DNA of 64,000 nt, taken from contig CM045988.1 in assembly GCA_025175895.1 (NCBI GenBank), positions 11,313,647-11,377,646 on the forward strand. The letters are read 5' to 3'. Source of the stretch: Wurfbainia villosa. Taxonomy: Eukaryota > Streptophyta > Magnoliopsida > Zingiberales > Zingiberaceae. The notes below the pieces were generated by a model that was not told where the DNA came from, made no database searches, and was given only the letters and a program-made list of their open reading frames with translations. The position numbers and the translations under genes were made by a program. Below are positions 1 to 12,419 of the stretch, one piece after another (the first letter of the stretch is position 1; the number at the start of each line of letters is the position of its first letter).

Positions 1-1894
1 AGAAACACGGCATGCCTTGAAACAAACACCTTTTGTTCCACAGGATGATAGAATTAGTAACCCCTTGTTTCCTTAGGGTATCAATAAATAGACATTTATC
101 GGACTTAGCATCCGGTTTGTACGTCTGATCCGCTTCACATAAGCGAGACAACCCCATATCTTCAAGTAAGATACATGAGGTTTCTTACCATTCCATATCG
201 TATGGAGTAGTTGAGACTACCTTGGTAGGCATTACATTTAACAAAGTAAGCGGTATGCGAAGTGCATAGCCCCAAAGGACTTGGGAAGAGTCGCATGATT
301 CATCATTGACTGACCATGTCCAACAAAGGTCGATTCGCCTCTCAGATACACCATTATGCTGTGGAGTATATGGCGAAGTCCATTGAGACAATATGCCATT
401 GTCTCTTAGATAATCAAGAAACTCTTGACTTAAGTATTCACCACCTCGATCCGATCGAAGTATTTTAATACTCTTGTCATGTTGTTTCTCTACTTCATTC
501 TGAATTCTTTGAACCTTTCAAAGGCTTGGACTTGTGTTTCATCAAGAACACATACCCAAAGCCAGTGAGTGATCATTGGTGAAGGTAATAGAGTAGCTAT
601 AGCCTCCTAAAGCTTGAGTTGACATAGGTCCATACATCGGTATGTACTAGACCTAGTAACTCTCCCACTCGTTCACCTTTTCGGTAAAGGTAACTTAGTC
701 ATCTTGCCTTTTAAGCATGATTACATGTATCGTATGAATCCAATTCAAGCGATTCGAATTCCACATCGGTGTAATTCGGACATGCGTTTCTTGCTTTATG
801 GCCAAGATGACAATGCCACATGTAAGTCTATTTGATTATCCTTTCGAGCACTCTTGTTGCTCGCCGATATTGCAAATGTCCTTTGGATCGTCCAGCGTAT
901 AAACACCATTGCTTAAAGTTCCAATCCCATAAAGAACTCCATTCAAAGTTATGTAACAACAATTGTTACTAAAAGTCAAATGGAACCCATTTCTATTTAG
1001 ACAAGAAATAGAAATGATGTTCTTTATCAACAAAGGAACATAAAAGCAATTGTCGATTCTAAGACAAGTCTGCGGGGAGTTTAACAAATCGTTCCGATGG
1101 CGAGTCGCGGCGACCTTTGCTCCATTCCCAACACGTAAATTTGACTCTCCCTTGGCGAGTCTTCTTCTATTCCTTAGCCCATGTATGTCATTACATATAT
1201 GTGAGCCACACCCGATATCAATACCCAAGTGTCTAAGGAAATAGAATGACAATCAATAAAGAAGATTTACGAAGAAGATGGGGCATCCGATGCCTTATCC
1301 TTCTTCACGGACTCTTGATAAATCTTGCAATTTCTTCGCCAATGGCCCTCCTTGCCATAATGATGGCAAGTGCCCTTTGTGCTAGTTACGCCTTTTTAGC
1401 CTTTTCTTCTTCCCTTCTTTGTTCCTTTGACTCCCTCTTAGAACCTTTCTTGAGGAATCAACTAACAACGTCCCTACTCATGCTTCTCGAGAAGGCTCCA
1501 CAGTCTTGACATGTTGAAGCGATACCACAGATGAACCTCCTTGCATCTCGGAGGTGAAGAGGAGCTTGAGACTTGAACCTTTGAATCTCACTTGCTTATC
1601 AACCAACTCACAAAGATGAAGGACTACGATATGAGCATCCATATGCTCATGCGCTTCGTAGCTTGGGTTCCATCGCGGCTAGCATGATGCAACTCATTTG
1701 TTCGAATCACTCACATGTTTACGATAGGCCAACAATTGGTCGAGTTGCATCGTCACTAGATGGGCGGAAGAGGCGCCGAGGACATACACAAGCTTTTCAC
1801 CTTGAGAACAATTCTCAAGTTTCTAAGTATCCAAGAAGTTCGGCCCGATCAATTTATTTGAATCCAAAATGGAGCATAAATTCAAACACATCAT
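1..1894 (-). pseudogene. Element A gag-protease-integrase, broken and partial
   Basis: This is the start of a copia polyprotein, broken by several frameshifts. The likely gag start is a double ATG at 1889-1894, at the same place as in B and M. The gag zinc knuckle near 1330-1375 reads C-H-H-Y where C-x-x-C is expected, followed by the usual H and C. The protease core near 1210 keeps the residues around GCGSHICND, but the region before it is shifted. The GAG-pre-integrase and integrase segments run to position 1. The gag middle is missing, as in B and M: the text passes from a GGSSV-like motif almost directly to LLVDSS. The frames at 185-391 and 836-1252 are the longest intact pieces. The gene is not functional as shown; some breaks may be sequencing errors. 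Confidence 0.85.
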
Positions 1895-2053
1895 GATCAA
1901 TATATTAACCTAGAAATACAAAGCGAGCATATATGAGAAAATGATTTTAAAATGCATCAATATACATTTATAAATCCCATTCATTTTTGAATTTCAAAAC
2001 CCCAAAATCACTTGGAGATCGTAGGTCCATCTCGAATGGGTGATATCCATCAT

Positions 2054-2468
2054 AGTTATGAACAACCTTGGAAAGTCCAACAAGCCATTCATAACTCGGA
2101 CGGTAGGTATCAACTATACGATTGCATATCACGTATATGCAACTATCACAATGTGCTATCAACTAATTGAATGTTCACACATACATCGGGTTGTTAACAC
2201 ATTAACAAGTATGCATCATATGCATAGCTTCACCTCCCTTTACATCGACCTTGGAGAGAGTCAACAAGCCGATGCTCCGGGTTAAAGCCAACCCATTAAT
2301 CGAGAAATAGTTTTAATATGGTTAGGCGCATTCAACCAATTAGCCCAGCTTGGAGAGAGTCCAACAACCAAAGCTAACGATTGACCTCGACTCTTACCAT
2401 ATTAGTATTAAACTATTCCATGGTTTGAACATATTGAGTTGTAGGGCTTGGAGAGAGTCCAACAACCC
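2054..2468 (-). other. Leader hairpin array of element A (four stem-loops)
   Basis: Four hairpins lie at about 2054-2096, 2243-2274, 2340-2377 and 2444-2468. Most share an apical stem TTGGA/TCCAA with a pyrimidine-rich loop of about five bases. The lower stem of the 2054-2096 hairpin is AGTTATGAA paired with TTCATAACT, different from the equivalent stem in B and M yet still paired. The 2243-2274 copy has lost one base of the apical stem. They sit in the untranslated leader between primer site and gag. The function is unknown; an RNA packaging or translation role is only inference. Confidence 0.6.
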
Positions 2469-2944
2469 AAACAAGAAACAGAACTCTGGTTCTAACCATA
2501 TTAATGGAAGGTGTAGGCTTTAATATTGAGTTAGGGTTTTTATGTCTCATCCTCTTTGCATGCAAATAACTATTATCTACATGGCATACATGGCATACAT
2601 CTACATGTCACGACACGCATGGCATAATGTTATGCATCTAATGCAATTACATGGCATACAATTATGTCATGTTTATAATTTCCTTATATGTCATAACTAT
2701 TTATGGAAATAAAATATGTTTAAGATTTGATTCTCCAAATCAAATCATAATTAAATTAGGAAACAAATTTCCAAATCTAATCTCATATTTTATTCATGGA
2801 ATTATTTGATTAAGGAAAATCTATTTAGGAAACCAATTTCCTAAATCATTAAAACTACTTATGGAAATAAAATATTTTAAGATTTGATTTCCCAAATCAA
2901 ATCATGATTAAATTAGAAACAAATTTCAGAATCTAATCAAATAT

Positions 2945-3085
2945 TTTATTTATGGAAAATATCAATTTCCATAAATACTTCCAACTTTCAAAAGTGGAAG
3001 ATTTCCATAAATACTTCTAGACTTTCCAAAATTGAAAAATTTCCATAAATACTTCTAAATTTCCAAAATTAGAAAATTTCCAGAA
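2945..3085 (-). repeat. About 37-bp AT-rich tandem repeat in leader of element A
   Basis: Units built on TTTCCATAAATACTTC recur here at intervals of about 37 bp, close to the primer site end of the leader. The same array is present in B (about 12815-12955) and M (60511-60660), so it belongs to the family rather than to this copy. Confidence 0.6.
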
Positions 3086-3138
3086 ATACATTATGACTAT
3101 CATAAAACCATTTTACGATTATGTGAAACACAACTGGG

Positions 3139-3152
3139 CTCACGATACCCTT
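3139..3152 (-). other. Decayed primer binding site of element A
   Basis: The position next to the LTR end corresponds to the tRNA-iMet type primer site seen intact in B (13002-13013) and M (60448-60459), but several bases are changed. The element could not prime normally as shown. Confidence 0.6.
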
Positions 3153-5307
3153 TGTTGGGTTTGCACGCATGGCGTGTGTGTGTTCGATCATGTTTCGTAA
3201 ACATGAGCACACAGTGAAGCAATAAAAATAATAAATACTCCTATTTATTACAACACACACAACACCGCATGCTATTACAACAAGTGTAGACATAACCGTA
3301 AATTAAAATTGCAATAAAGAAATTAAACTCGTTATACCTTCGTATGGCGTGTAGCGGGAAACGGCATCAGCGGGCGATCCTCGTAGAATCGTCTCTATCC
3401 GTATCACGCCGAGCTCCTCGGGATGACTTCCGTAAGCCACGAGCCGTCTTACGTGCGGGTTACTAGCCTCGTGTTGAAGGCAGCGTGATCGAGAGATGAT
3501 CACGATCCGAATCCAAATTCGGACCTAAAACAATCCTCAAAACTTCGCTTCTCGGAGAGGTATTCGTCAACGTTTGATGAATCGCCGTCCTCCACCTCAG
3601 AGGATTACGGAGATCAAATCCCGGTATGTTAGCGCTGTCGGGCACTAACCGTCGTCAAGCGGCGCTCCGGCGGAAGGAGAAAAGCTGTCAGAAAACTGGA
3701 CAGCTTTGGTGGAGAGTAGCGCCGGCTAAAGAAGAGATGCTCACCTTGATGCGAACCTAGGAGATCAGGAGGTCGCGAGGAGGTCGGAGGTCCACCGCCA
3801 GCTTGGGCCGGCAAGGAGATGGCAAGCTCAATGAGGTTATGGCTGCTCTTGTTGTTGACGCCAACAACAAGAGGGAGAGAGGGGTGAAGCGGCCAATTAG
3901 GGTTGCCTCAATTAGGTTTTCCAAAAACCCTTAAGCCCTATTTTATAGAGAACCAATTCTCTTAATGGTTATTAAATCATAACCATTAGGCCCGTTAACC
4001 CGCTCCATTAAGATAAGTTAAAATAAACCAAACCATGATGGTTTATTTTAAGTTAAAACGAACCGAACCAACTTTTGGTTCATTCGTTTAAAATAAACCA
4101 AACCCTTTGGTTTATTCTTATCCATTGGATTAGAACCAAACCATTTTGGTCCATCCAATACATCTTCATAAGACGCAGCCCATCCACGCATTCCATTTGA
4201 AACAATTTCATGCTCGCTTTATGTTTGGTCCAACCAAACATAGTTTCTCTCGATGCGAGAATCCCATTCTCAAGCTCGTTTTAAATCCTTTGGATTACAC
4301 TCGTTGTGCGTGTGACCAAATAGGTTCTCGGTTTATGTTGGCCGTCTATAATTAACCATTAATTATAGAATGATCATGAGTGGCACCTAGTAGTACATCA
4401 TGATCCCCAATTAAGAAAAGATCAGCGGTTGATCGAACTATTTAAACCCTTGGCTCGAATGAATCGTGCCCCATTCCCTTCACTCATCTTATACCCACTT
4501 GGTTCAGGACATGGTCTATTGTGTCGATCCCCACTAGTGACTACGTCACACATAGTATCATTTCCTCGTCCTCACAGTTCTAGTTACTCCACATGTATCG
4601 AAGAGTACCTTACTCTAAACATGTATTGCTTTGGCCAAAGACTTTAGTAACAATCAACGAGAGGCCATGGGTATACATCTCCTCAAGGAGTGGTGAATCC
4701 TTTATAGGCTATTCAAACACCTTCGATCACTTGACTTATACCCAATCATCCGGGTCCACATCTCCTTAGAGATGTTTGCTTAAGATGTCAAAGCATAAGT
4801 CTCCATGATCAAGATGACTTGAATACGCAAGTCAAAGGAACATCGCACTTAAGCCACAAGAAGAACTTCATTGACATATCTATATATGCAGAGAACCATA
4901 TGAAGTCTTACGGCTGGTCACTCCAATGAACTAGTTACCATAACTAGCATCCACGATCAACTCCGGACATCACTATGTCTCCAGCCAGTGAGAATCAGCT
5001 GCTTGGATACACCAAGGAGTATACCTCGTGCTAGTCTTGACAGAATTGATGGTGTCCAAATCCATCAATTCATCGACTAGGGATAATTCCGATACATCAC
5101 AATTACACATGTAGAGATACTCACTAGTTGTGATCCAATCACAAATTCTCTCATGCTGTGAATCGTATCGTGGACATTCAGTAAATGAGTTTAAGATCCA
5201 ATCAAATACATAAAACATGTATACTCAAATAGTGAATCTTCATTTATCATATAAATGGTTCATACATAAGGCGATTGCCTTAGGACATCTCTCATATATT
5301 ACTAACA
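3153..5307 (-). repeat. 5' LTR of element A
   Basis: An LTR of 2155 bp, TG at the element start and CA at its end. It aligns along its length with the LTRs of B, C and M. It holds a TATA-like box (3939-3947 on the minus strand) in the context CTCTATAAAATAGGG. It has many short deletions in CG-rich stretches relative to the B LTRs. Confidence 0.9.
3939..3947 (-). promoter_or_regulatory. LTR TATA box of element A
   Basis: TATAAAATA on the minus strand, conserved at the same LTR position in B, C and M. It is the likely core promoter for the element RNA. Confidence 0.6.
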
Positions 5308-5881
5308 CGAATTACACCGATGTGGAATTCTGGAATCGTTTAAATTGGATTCATACGATACATGCGAATCATGCTTAAAAGGCAAGATGACTAAGTTACC
5401 TTTTACAGGAAAAGGTGAACGAGTGGGAGAGTTTCTAGGTCTAATACATACTGATGTATGTGGACCTATGTCAACTCAAGCTTTAGGAGGCTATAGCTAC
5501 TTCATTACCTTCACCGATGATCACTCACGGTTTGGGTGTGTTCTTGATGAAACACAAGTCTGAAGCCTTTGAAAGGTTCAAAGAATTCAGAAATGAAGTA
5601 GAGAAACAACATGACAAGAGTATTAAAATACTTCGATCGGATCGAGGTGGTGAATACTTAAGTCAAGAGTTTCTTGATTATCTAAAAGACAATGGTATAT
5701 TGTCTTAATGGACTCCGCCATATACACCACAGCATAATGGTGTATCTGAGAGGCGTAACCGGACATTGTTGGACATGGTCAGGTCAATGATGAATCATGC
5801 GAATCTTCCCAAGTCCTTTTGGGGCTATGCACTTTAGACAGCTATTTACTTGTTAAACAGAATGCCAACCAAGGTAGTCTC
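5308..5881 (+). pseudogene. Element C integrase fragment, N-terminal side
   Basis: This codes for the end of the GAG-pre-integrase zinc-binding region (C-E-S-C) and most of the integrase catalytic core: the first catalytic Asp in HTDVCGP, the second in TDDHSRF, and the Glu region GGEYLSQEF. One frameshift lies near 5535, a stop near 5706 and another in the ALQT region near 5836. The fragment stops at the insertion of B and resumes at 15130. It begins abruptly at the element A insertion. Confidence 0.85.
5877..5881 (+). repeat. TSD of element B, left copy
   Basis: GTCTC directly precedes the LTR start at 5882 and is repeated at 15130-15134 after the other LTR. The uninterrupted equivalent in element M (about 63439-63443) has this sequence once. 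Confidence 0.9.
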
Positions 5882-8059
5882 TGTTGGGTTTCCGACACCG
5901 CGGTGTGTGTGTGTTCGATCATGTTTCGTAAACATGAGCACAGCGGAAGCAATAAAAATAATAAATATTCCTATTTATTACAACACACACAACACACGCA
6001 TGCTATTACAACAAGTGTAGACATAACCGTAAATTAAAATTGCAATAAAAGGAAATTAAACTACGTTATACCTTCCGTATGACGTGTAGCGGGAACGGCA
6101 TCAACCGGAACGATTCTCGTAAGAATCGTCTCTATCCGTATCCACGCCGAGCTCCTCGATGACTTCGCTAAGCCACGAGCTTCGCGTGACGGGTTACTAG
6201 CCTCGTGTTGAAGACGACGTGATCGAGAGATGATCACGATCCGAATCCAAATTCGGATCCTAATACGAGTTCTCAAAACTCGCTTCTCCGGAGAGGTATT
6301 CGTCAACCGATTGACGAATCCTTCGGCCTCCACCTCAGAGGATTACCGGAGATCAAATCCCCGGTATGTTAGCCGCTGTCGGAGCACTAACCGTCGTCCA
6401 AACGACGCTCCGACGAGAGGAGAAGAAGCTGTCCAGAAAACTGGACAGCTTTGGTGGAGGAAATAGGCGCCGGCTAAAGAAGAGATGGAGGCTCACCTTT
6501 ACACCGAACCCAAGGGAGATCACCGGAGGGTCGCCGGAGGTCCACCGGCCGAAGCTTGGACGCCGCAAGGAGATGGCAGCTCAATGAGGTTAAGGTATGC
6601 TCTTGTTGTTGACGCCAACAACAAGAGGGAGAGAGGGTGGGCGGCCAATTAGGGTTGCCTCAATTAGGTTTTTCCAAAACCCTTAAGCCCTATTTTATAG
6701 AGAACTAATTCTCTTAATGGTTATTAAATCATAACCATTAGGCCCGTTAACCGCTCCATTAAGATAAGTTAAAATAAACCAAACCATGATGGTTTATTTT
6801 AAGTTAAAACGAACAGAACCAACTTTTGGTTCATTCGTTTAAAATAAACCAAACCCTTTGGTTTATTCTTATCCATTGGATTAGAACCAAACCATTTTGG
6901 TCCATCCATTACGTCTTCATAAGACGCCCCATCCATGCTTCCATTTGCGATCGAAACAATTTCATGCTCGCTTTATGTTTAGTCCAACCAAACATAGTTT
7001 CTCTCGATGAGAATCCCATTCTCAAGCTCGTTTTAAATCCTTTGGATTACACTCGTGTGACCAAATAGGTTCTCGGTTTATGTTGGCCGTCTATAATTAA
7101 CCATTAATTATAGAACGATCATGAGTGGCACCTAGTAGTACATCATGATCCCCCAATTAACAAAAGATCAAGCGGTTGATCGAACTATTTACGAAACCCT
7201 TGGCTCGAATGAATCGTGCCCCATTCCCTTCACTCATCTTATACCCACTTGGTTGAGGACATGGTCTATTGTGTCATCCCCACTAGTGACTATGTCACAC
7301 CTAGCCCAAGTATCATTTCCTCGTCCTCTACGGATTCTAGTTACTCCACATGTATCGAAGAGTACCTTACTCTAAACATGTATTGCTTTGGCAAAGACTT
7401 TAGTAACAATCCGACGAGAGGCCATGGGTATACATCTCCTCGCAAGGAGTGGTGAATCCTTTATAGGCTATTCAAACACCTTGATCACGACTTATACCCA
7501 ATCATCCGGGTCCACATCTCCTTAGAGATGTTTGCTTAAGATGTCAAAGCATAAGTCTCCATGATCAAGATGACTTGAATACCGCAAGTCAAAGGAACAT
7601 CGCACTTAAGCCACAGTAAGAACTTCATTGACATATCTATATGCAGAGAACCATATGAAGTCTTACGGCTAGTCACTCCAATGAACTAGTTACCATAACT
7701 AGCATCCACGATTAACTCCGGACATCACTATGTCTCCGGCCCGGTGAGAATCACCGCTTGGATACACCAAGGAGTATACCTCGTGCTAGTCTTCGTGAAT
7801 TGATGGTGTCCAAATCCATCAATTCATCGACTAGGATAATTCCGATACATCACAATTACACATGTAGAGATACTCACTAGTTGTGATCCAATCACAAATT
7901 CTCTCATGCCGTGAATCGATCGTGGACATTCAGTAAATGAGTTTAAGATCCAATCAAATACATAAAACATGTATACTCAAATAGTGAATCTTCATTTATC
8001 ATATAAATGGTTCATACATAAGGCGATTGCCTTAGGACATCTCTTATATATTACTAACA
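5882..8059 (-). repeat. 3' LTR of element B
   Basis: An LTR of 2178 bp, TG to CA on the minus strand, followed at 8060 by the polypurine tract of the element. It contains a TATA box at 6691-6699. Confidence 0.92.
6691..6699 (-). promoter_or_regulatory. TATA box in 3' LTR of element B
   Basis: TATAAAATA on the minus strand in the same context as in the other LTRs of the family. Confidence 0.55.
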
Positions 8060-8073
8060 GACTCCCACTTGGC
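8060..8073 (-). other. Polypurine tract of element B
   Basis: On the minus strand the bases just before the 3' LTR read GGCCAAGTGGGAGTC, matching the position of the plus-strand DNA primer of LTR retrotransposons and the equivalent tract of element C (17171-17186). Confidence 0.7.
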
Positions 8074-11000
8074 CTAATGCCAATCGCTACGGTATCCAAT
8101 ACCATAAGCACCAACATGACCCTCAAACTTACTTTGAGGTAATGCTTTAGTCAAAGGATCCGCTAAGTTCCTTTCAGTGGGAATTTTCTCGATTTGTATT
8201 TCATTCCTACTGATGATCTCTCTGATAAGATGATAGCGGCGAAGCACATGTTTGGATCATTGATGAGACCACATCAAGTTCAGAGATGAACTTCTTGATC
8301 CAAACCGCTTCCTTTGCCTAGCCGCAATGTATTCTCGCTTTAGTGGCAGAATCCGCTATAGTGTCAAGCTTGGAACCTTTCCAACTTATTGCGCCTCCAT
8401 TCCAGGTGAATACATACCCAGACTGAGACATGGAATCATCCTTGTCTGTCTGGAGCTGGCATCCGTATACCCACGTATCACCATGTACCCTTCTCCATAT
8501 ATTAGGAACACATCCTTAGTTCTTCTTAAGTACTTAAGGATTGTCTTGACAACCACCCAATGATCCATTACTGGATCGGTGTATCTGCTCGTGACACTCG
8601 AGCATACGATACATCGGGCCTCGTACATAACATAGCATACATGATAGATCCTATTGCGGATGCATAGGGAATCTTACTCATGCAAATCCTCTCGTCTTCT
8701 GTGCGCGGACACATAGACTTCGAAAGGTGTACCCCATGCCTGATGGGCAGATAACCTTTCTTGGATTCCGACATGCTAAACCTCTTTAGCACTCGGTCTA
8801 TATATGTAGACTGCGAAAGACCAAGCAACCGTTTCGATCTATCTCTATAGATCTTAATCCCAAGGATGTAGGTTGCTTCTCCCAGGTCTTTCATGGAGAA
8901 TGTCTTGGATAACCAAACCTTAATTGACTGTAAGATGGACACATCGTTTCCTATAAGTAATATGTCATCGACATACAATACTAGGAACACGACTGCACTC
9001 CCACTAACCTTCTTGTACACACAAGGTTCGTCTGGATTTTGTGAGAAATCAAACCTTTTGATCGTCTCATCAAAACGGATATTCCAGCTCCTGGATGCTT
9101 GCTTCAATCCATAAATGGATCGTCGATTTGCATACCTTGGTTTTATCAAGCGATGTGAAACCCTCGGTCAGTATCATATACACGTCCTCGGCGGTTTCCA
9201 TTAAGGAAAGCTGTTTTCACATCCATCTGCCATATCTCATAATCATAATGAGCCGCTATGGCCAGGAGCATCCGAATGGATTTAAGCATAGCTACAGGCG
9301 AATAGGTTTTCGTCATAATCAACACCTTGCTTTTGACGATATCCTTTCGCCACCAATCTAGCCTTATAGGTAATCACATTACCATCCATGTCGGTTTTCT
9401 TCTTGAAAACCCACTTGCACCCTATATGCTTTATGCCTTCAGGTGGGTCAACCAAGTTCCAAACTTGGTTTTCGTACATGGAATCCATTTCCGACTTCAT
9501 GGCACCAAGCCACTTATCCCTTTCTGAACTTGTCAGCACTTCTTCATAACTGGTAGGCTCCTCATCATCAATGAGTAACACGTCGTTCGATTCGCTTACG
9601 AGAAATCCATATCTCTCAGGAATGTTGCGTGTTCTACCAGATCTACGAAGATGTGGTGTTACAATAGGTCCAGCCGATTGCTCATCACTATGAGTTGTCG
9701 GCTGTTGTGCTTCACCAGGTATCTCATTAATGTCTATTTGAGTCTCTCGAGCCTCCTCAAGCTCGATGACACTCCCACTGTTTTCTTGCAAGAGAAACTC
9801 TTTCTCTAGAAACACAGCATACCTTGAAACAAACACCTTTTGTTCCACAGGATGATAGAATTGGTAACCCCTTGTTTCCTTAGGGTATCCAATAAATAGA
9901 CATTTATCAGACTTAGCATCCAGTTTATCTGATACAGTCTGCTTCACATAAGCAGGACAACCCCATATCTTCAAGTAAGATACATGAGGTTTCTTACTAG
10001 CCCATATCTCATATGGAGTAGTAGAGACTACCTTGGTAGGCATTCTGTTTAACAAGTAAATTTATGCGAAGTGCATAACCCCAAAAGGACTTGGGAAGAG
10101 TCGCATGATTCATCATTGACTGACCATGTCCAACAAGGTCGATTCGCCTCTCGGATACACCATTATCTTTGTGGTGTATAGGGCGGAGTCCATTGAGACA
10201 ATATGCCATTGTCTCTTAGATAATCAAGAAACTCTTGACTTAAGTATTCACCACCTCGATCCGATCGAAGCATTTTAATACTTTCGTCATGTTGTTTCTC
10301 TACTTCATTTCTGAATTCTTTGAACCTTTCAAAGGCTTCAGACTTGTGTTTCATCAAGAACACATACCCAAACCGTGAGTGATCATCGGTGAAAGTAATG
10401 AAGTAGCTATAGCCTCCTAAAGCTTGAGTTGACATAGGTCCACATACATCGGTATGTATTAGCCCTAGTAACTCTCCCACTCGTTCACCTTTTCCAGTAA
10501 AAGGTAACTTAGTCATCTTGCCTTTTAAGCATGATTCGCATGTATCGTATGAATCAAATTCAAACGATTCCAGAATTCCACATCGGTGTAATTCGGACAT
10601 GCGTTTCTTACTTATATGGCCAATACGACAATGCCACATATAGGAGTCTATTTGATTATCCTTTCGAGCATGCTTGTTGCTCGCTTCGATATTGCAAATG
10701 TCACTGGATACGTCCAACGTATAAACACCATTGCTTAAAGTTCCAGTCCCATAAAGAACCCCATTCAAAGTTATGTAACAACAATTGTTACTAAACGTCA
10801 AATGGAAACCATTTCTATTTAGACAAGAAATAGAAATGATGTTCTTTATCAACGAAGGAATATAAAAGCAATTGTCCAGTTCTAAGACAAGTCCTGCAGG
10901 GAGTTTCAACAAATACGTTCCGATGGCGAGTGCAGCAACCTTTGCTCCATTCCCAACACGTAAATTTGACTTTCCCTTGACGAGTCTTCTTCTATTCCTT

Positions 11001-11731
11001 AGCCCATGTATGTCATTACATATATGTGAGCCACACCCAGTATCAAATACCCAAGTGTCTGAGGAAATAGAATGACAATCAATAAAGAAGATTTCTGAAG
11101 AAGATGGGGCATCCGATGCCTTATCCTTCTTCACGGACTCAAGATAAATCTTGCACTTTCTTCGCAAATGGCTCTCCTTGCCATAATGATGGCAAGTTTC
11201 CTTTTGTGCTAGTTCTACCTTATTAGCCCTTCTCTTCTTTCCCTTCTGTTGTTCCTTTGACTTCCTCTTAGAACCTTTCTTCGAGGAATCAACTAACAGC
11301 ACCGTCCCCTGCTCATGCTTCTCGAAGACTCCAGTCTTGATAGATATCGAAAGCGATCACGGATGAACCTCCTAGCATCTCAGAGGTGAAGAGGAGCTTT
11401 GAGACTTCGAACCTTTCGAATCTCACTTGCTCATCAACCAACTCACAAAGATGAAGGACTACGATATGAGCATCCATATGCTCATGCTGCTTTCGTAGCT
11501 TGGGTTCCATCGCGGCTAGCATGATGCAACTCATGTGTTCAGAATCACTCACATGTTTCTGATAGGCCAACAATTGGTCCATCGTTGCATCGTCACTAGG
11601 ACGCGGAAGAGGCGCCGAGGACATTTGCAAGCTTTTCAACCTTGAGAACAATTCTCAAGCTTCTAAGCTAGTCCATGAAGTTCGATCAATTTATTTGAAT
11701 CCAAAATGGAACGCAAATTCAAACACATCAT
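8074..11731 (-). pseudogene. Element B gag-pol polyprotein, broken
   Basis: In reading order this holds a short gag (from a double ATG at 11726-11731), an altered zinc knuckle (C-H-H-Y... near 11190), the protease core with D-T-G-C (near 11050), the GAG-pre-integrase H/H and C/C pairs, the integrase core, the C-terminal integrase domain, RT with YVDD (near 8955), and RNase H to a stop at 8074-8076. The longest open pieces are 10163-11302, 9282-10055 and 8568-9149. Frame breaks lie near 9290, 10165, 8620 and in gag. The RNase H part has lost about 75 bp near 8275 and carries an in-frame TGA also present in element C. The middle of gag is absent, as in A and M. The protein is expected to be non-functional. 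Confidence 0.9.
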
Positions 11732-11890
11732 GATCAATATATTAACTTAGAAATACAAACCGAGCATATATGAGAAAGATGATTTTAAAATGCATCAATA
11801 TACATTTATAAATCCCATTCATTTTTCGAATTCAAAACCCCAAAATCACTTCGAGATCGTAGGTCCAGCTCCGAAGGGGCTGATATCCAT

Positions 11891-12325
11891 CATAGATAAG
11901 AATGACCTTGGAGTGAGTCCAACAAGCCATTCTTAGCTATGATGGTGGGTATCTAGTATACCGATTACATATCATGTATATGTAACTATCACAATGTGCT
12001 ATCAACTAATTGAATGTTTACACATACATTGGGTTGTTAACACATTAACAAGTATGCATCATATGCATAGCACCCAACTTCACCTCTATTCACATCGACC
12101 TTGGAGTGAGTCCAACAAATCGATGCTCCAAGATAAAGCCGACCCATTAATCGCGAAATAGTTTTAATATGGTTAGAGCGCATTCAACCAATTAGCCCAG
12201 CTTGGAGTGAGTCCAACAACCCAAACTAACGATTGACCTCGGACTCTTACCATATTAGAGTTAAACTATTCCAATGATTTGAACATGTTGAGTTCGAGGG
12301 CTTGAGTGAGTCCAACAACCCAAAC
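11891..12325 (-). other. Leader hairpin array of element B (four stem-loops)
   Basis: Hairpins lie at 11891-11941, 12093-12125, 12192-12229 and about 12298-12325. The first has the best stem of the window: CATAG pairs with CTATG, TAAGAATG with CATTCTTA, and TTGGA with TCCAA around the loop CTCAC. The second pairs CATCGA with TCGATG. The third pairs TTAG with CTAA. The fourth has lost a base of the apical stem. They occupy the leader between primer site and gag. Confidence 0.65.
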
Positions 12326-12419
12326 AAGAAAGCAGAACTCGGTTCTAACCATATTAATGGAAGGTGTAGGCTTTAATATTGAGTTAGGGTTTTATGTCTC
12401 ATCCTCTTTGCATGCAAAT

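Larger units (their letters stand above)
1..5307 (-). mobile_element. Element A: Ty1/copia (Angela/Tork-like), 5' part
   Basis: This is the 5' part of a minus-strand copia retrotransposon cut by the left window edge. Reading leftward from 5307 it has a 5' LTR, a decayed primer site, a leader of about 1.2 kb, then gag, protease and integrase. It closely resembles elements B and M. The LTR end at 5307 abuts the sequence CGAAT, which continues as integrase of element C on the plus strand, so A is inserted in C. The second copy of the target duplication would lie left of the window. Confidence 0.9.
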
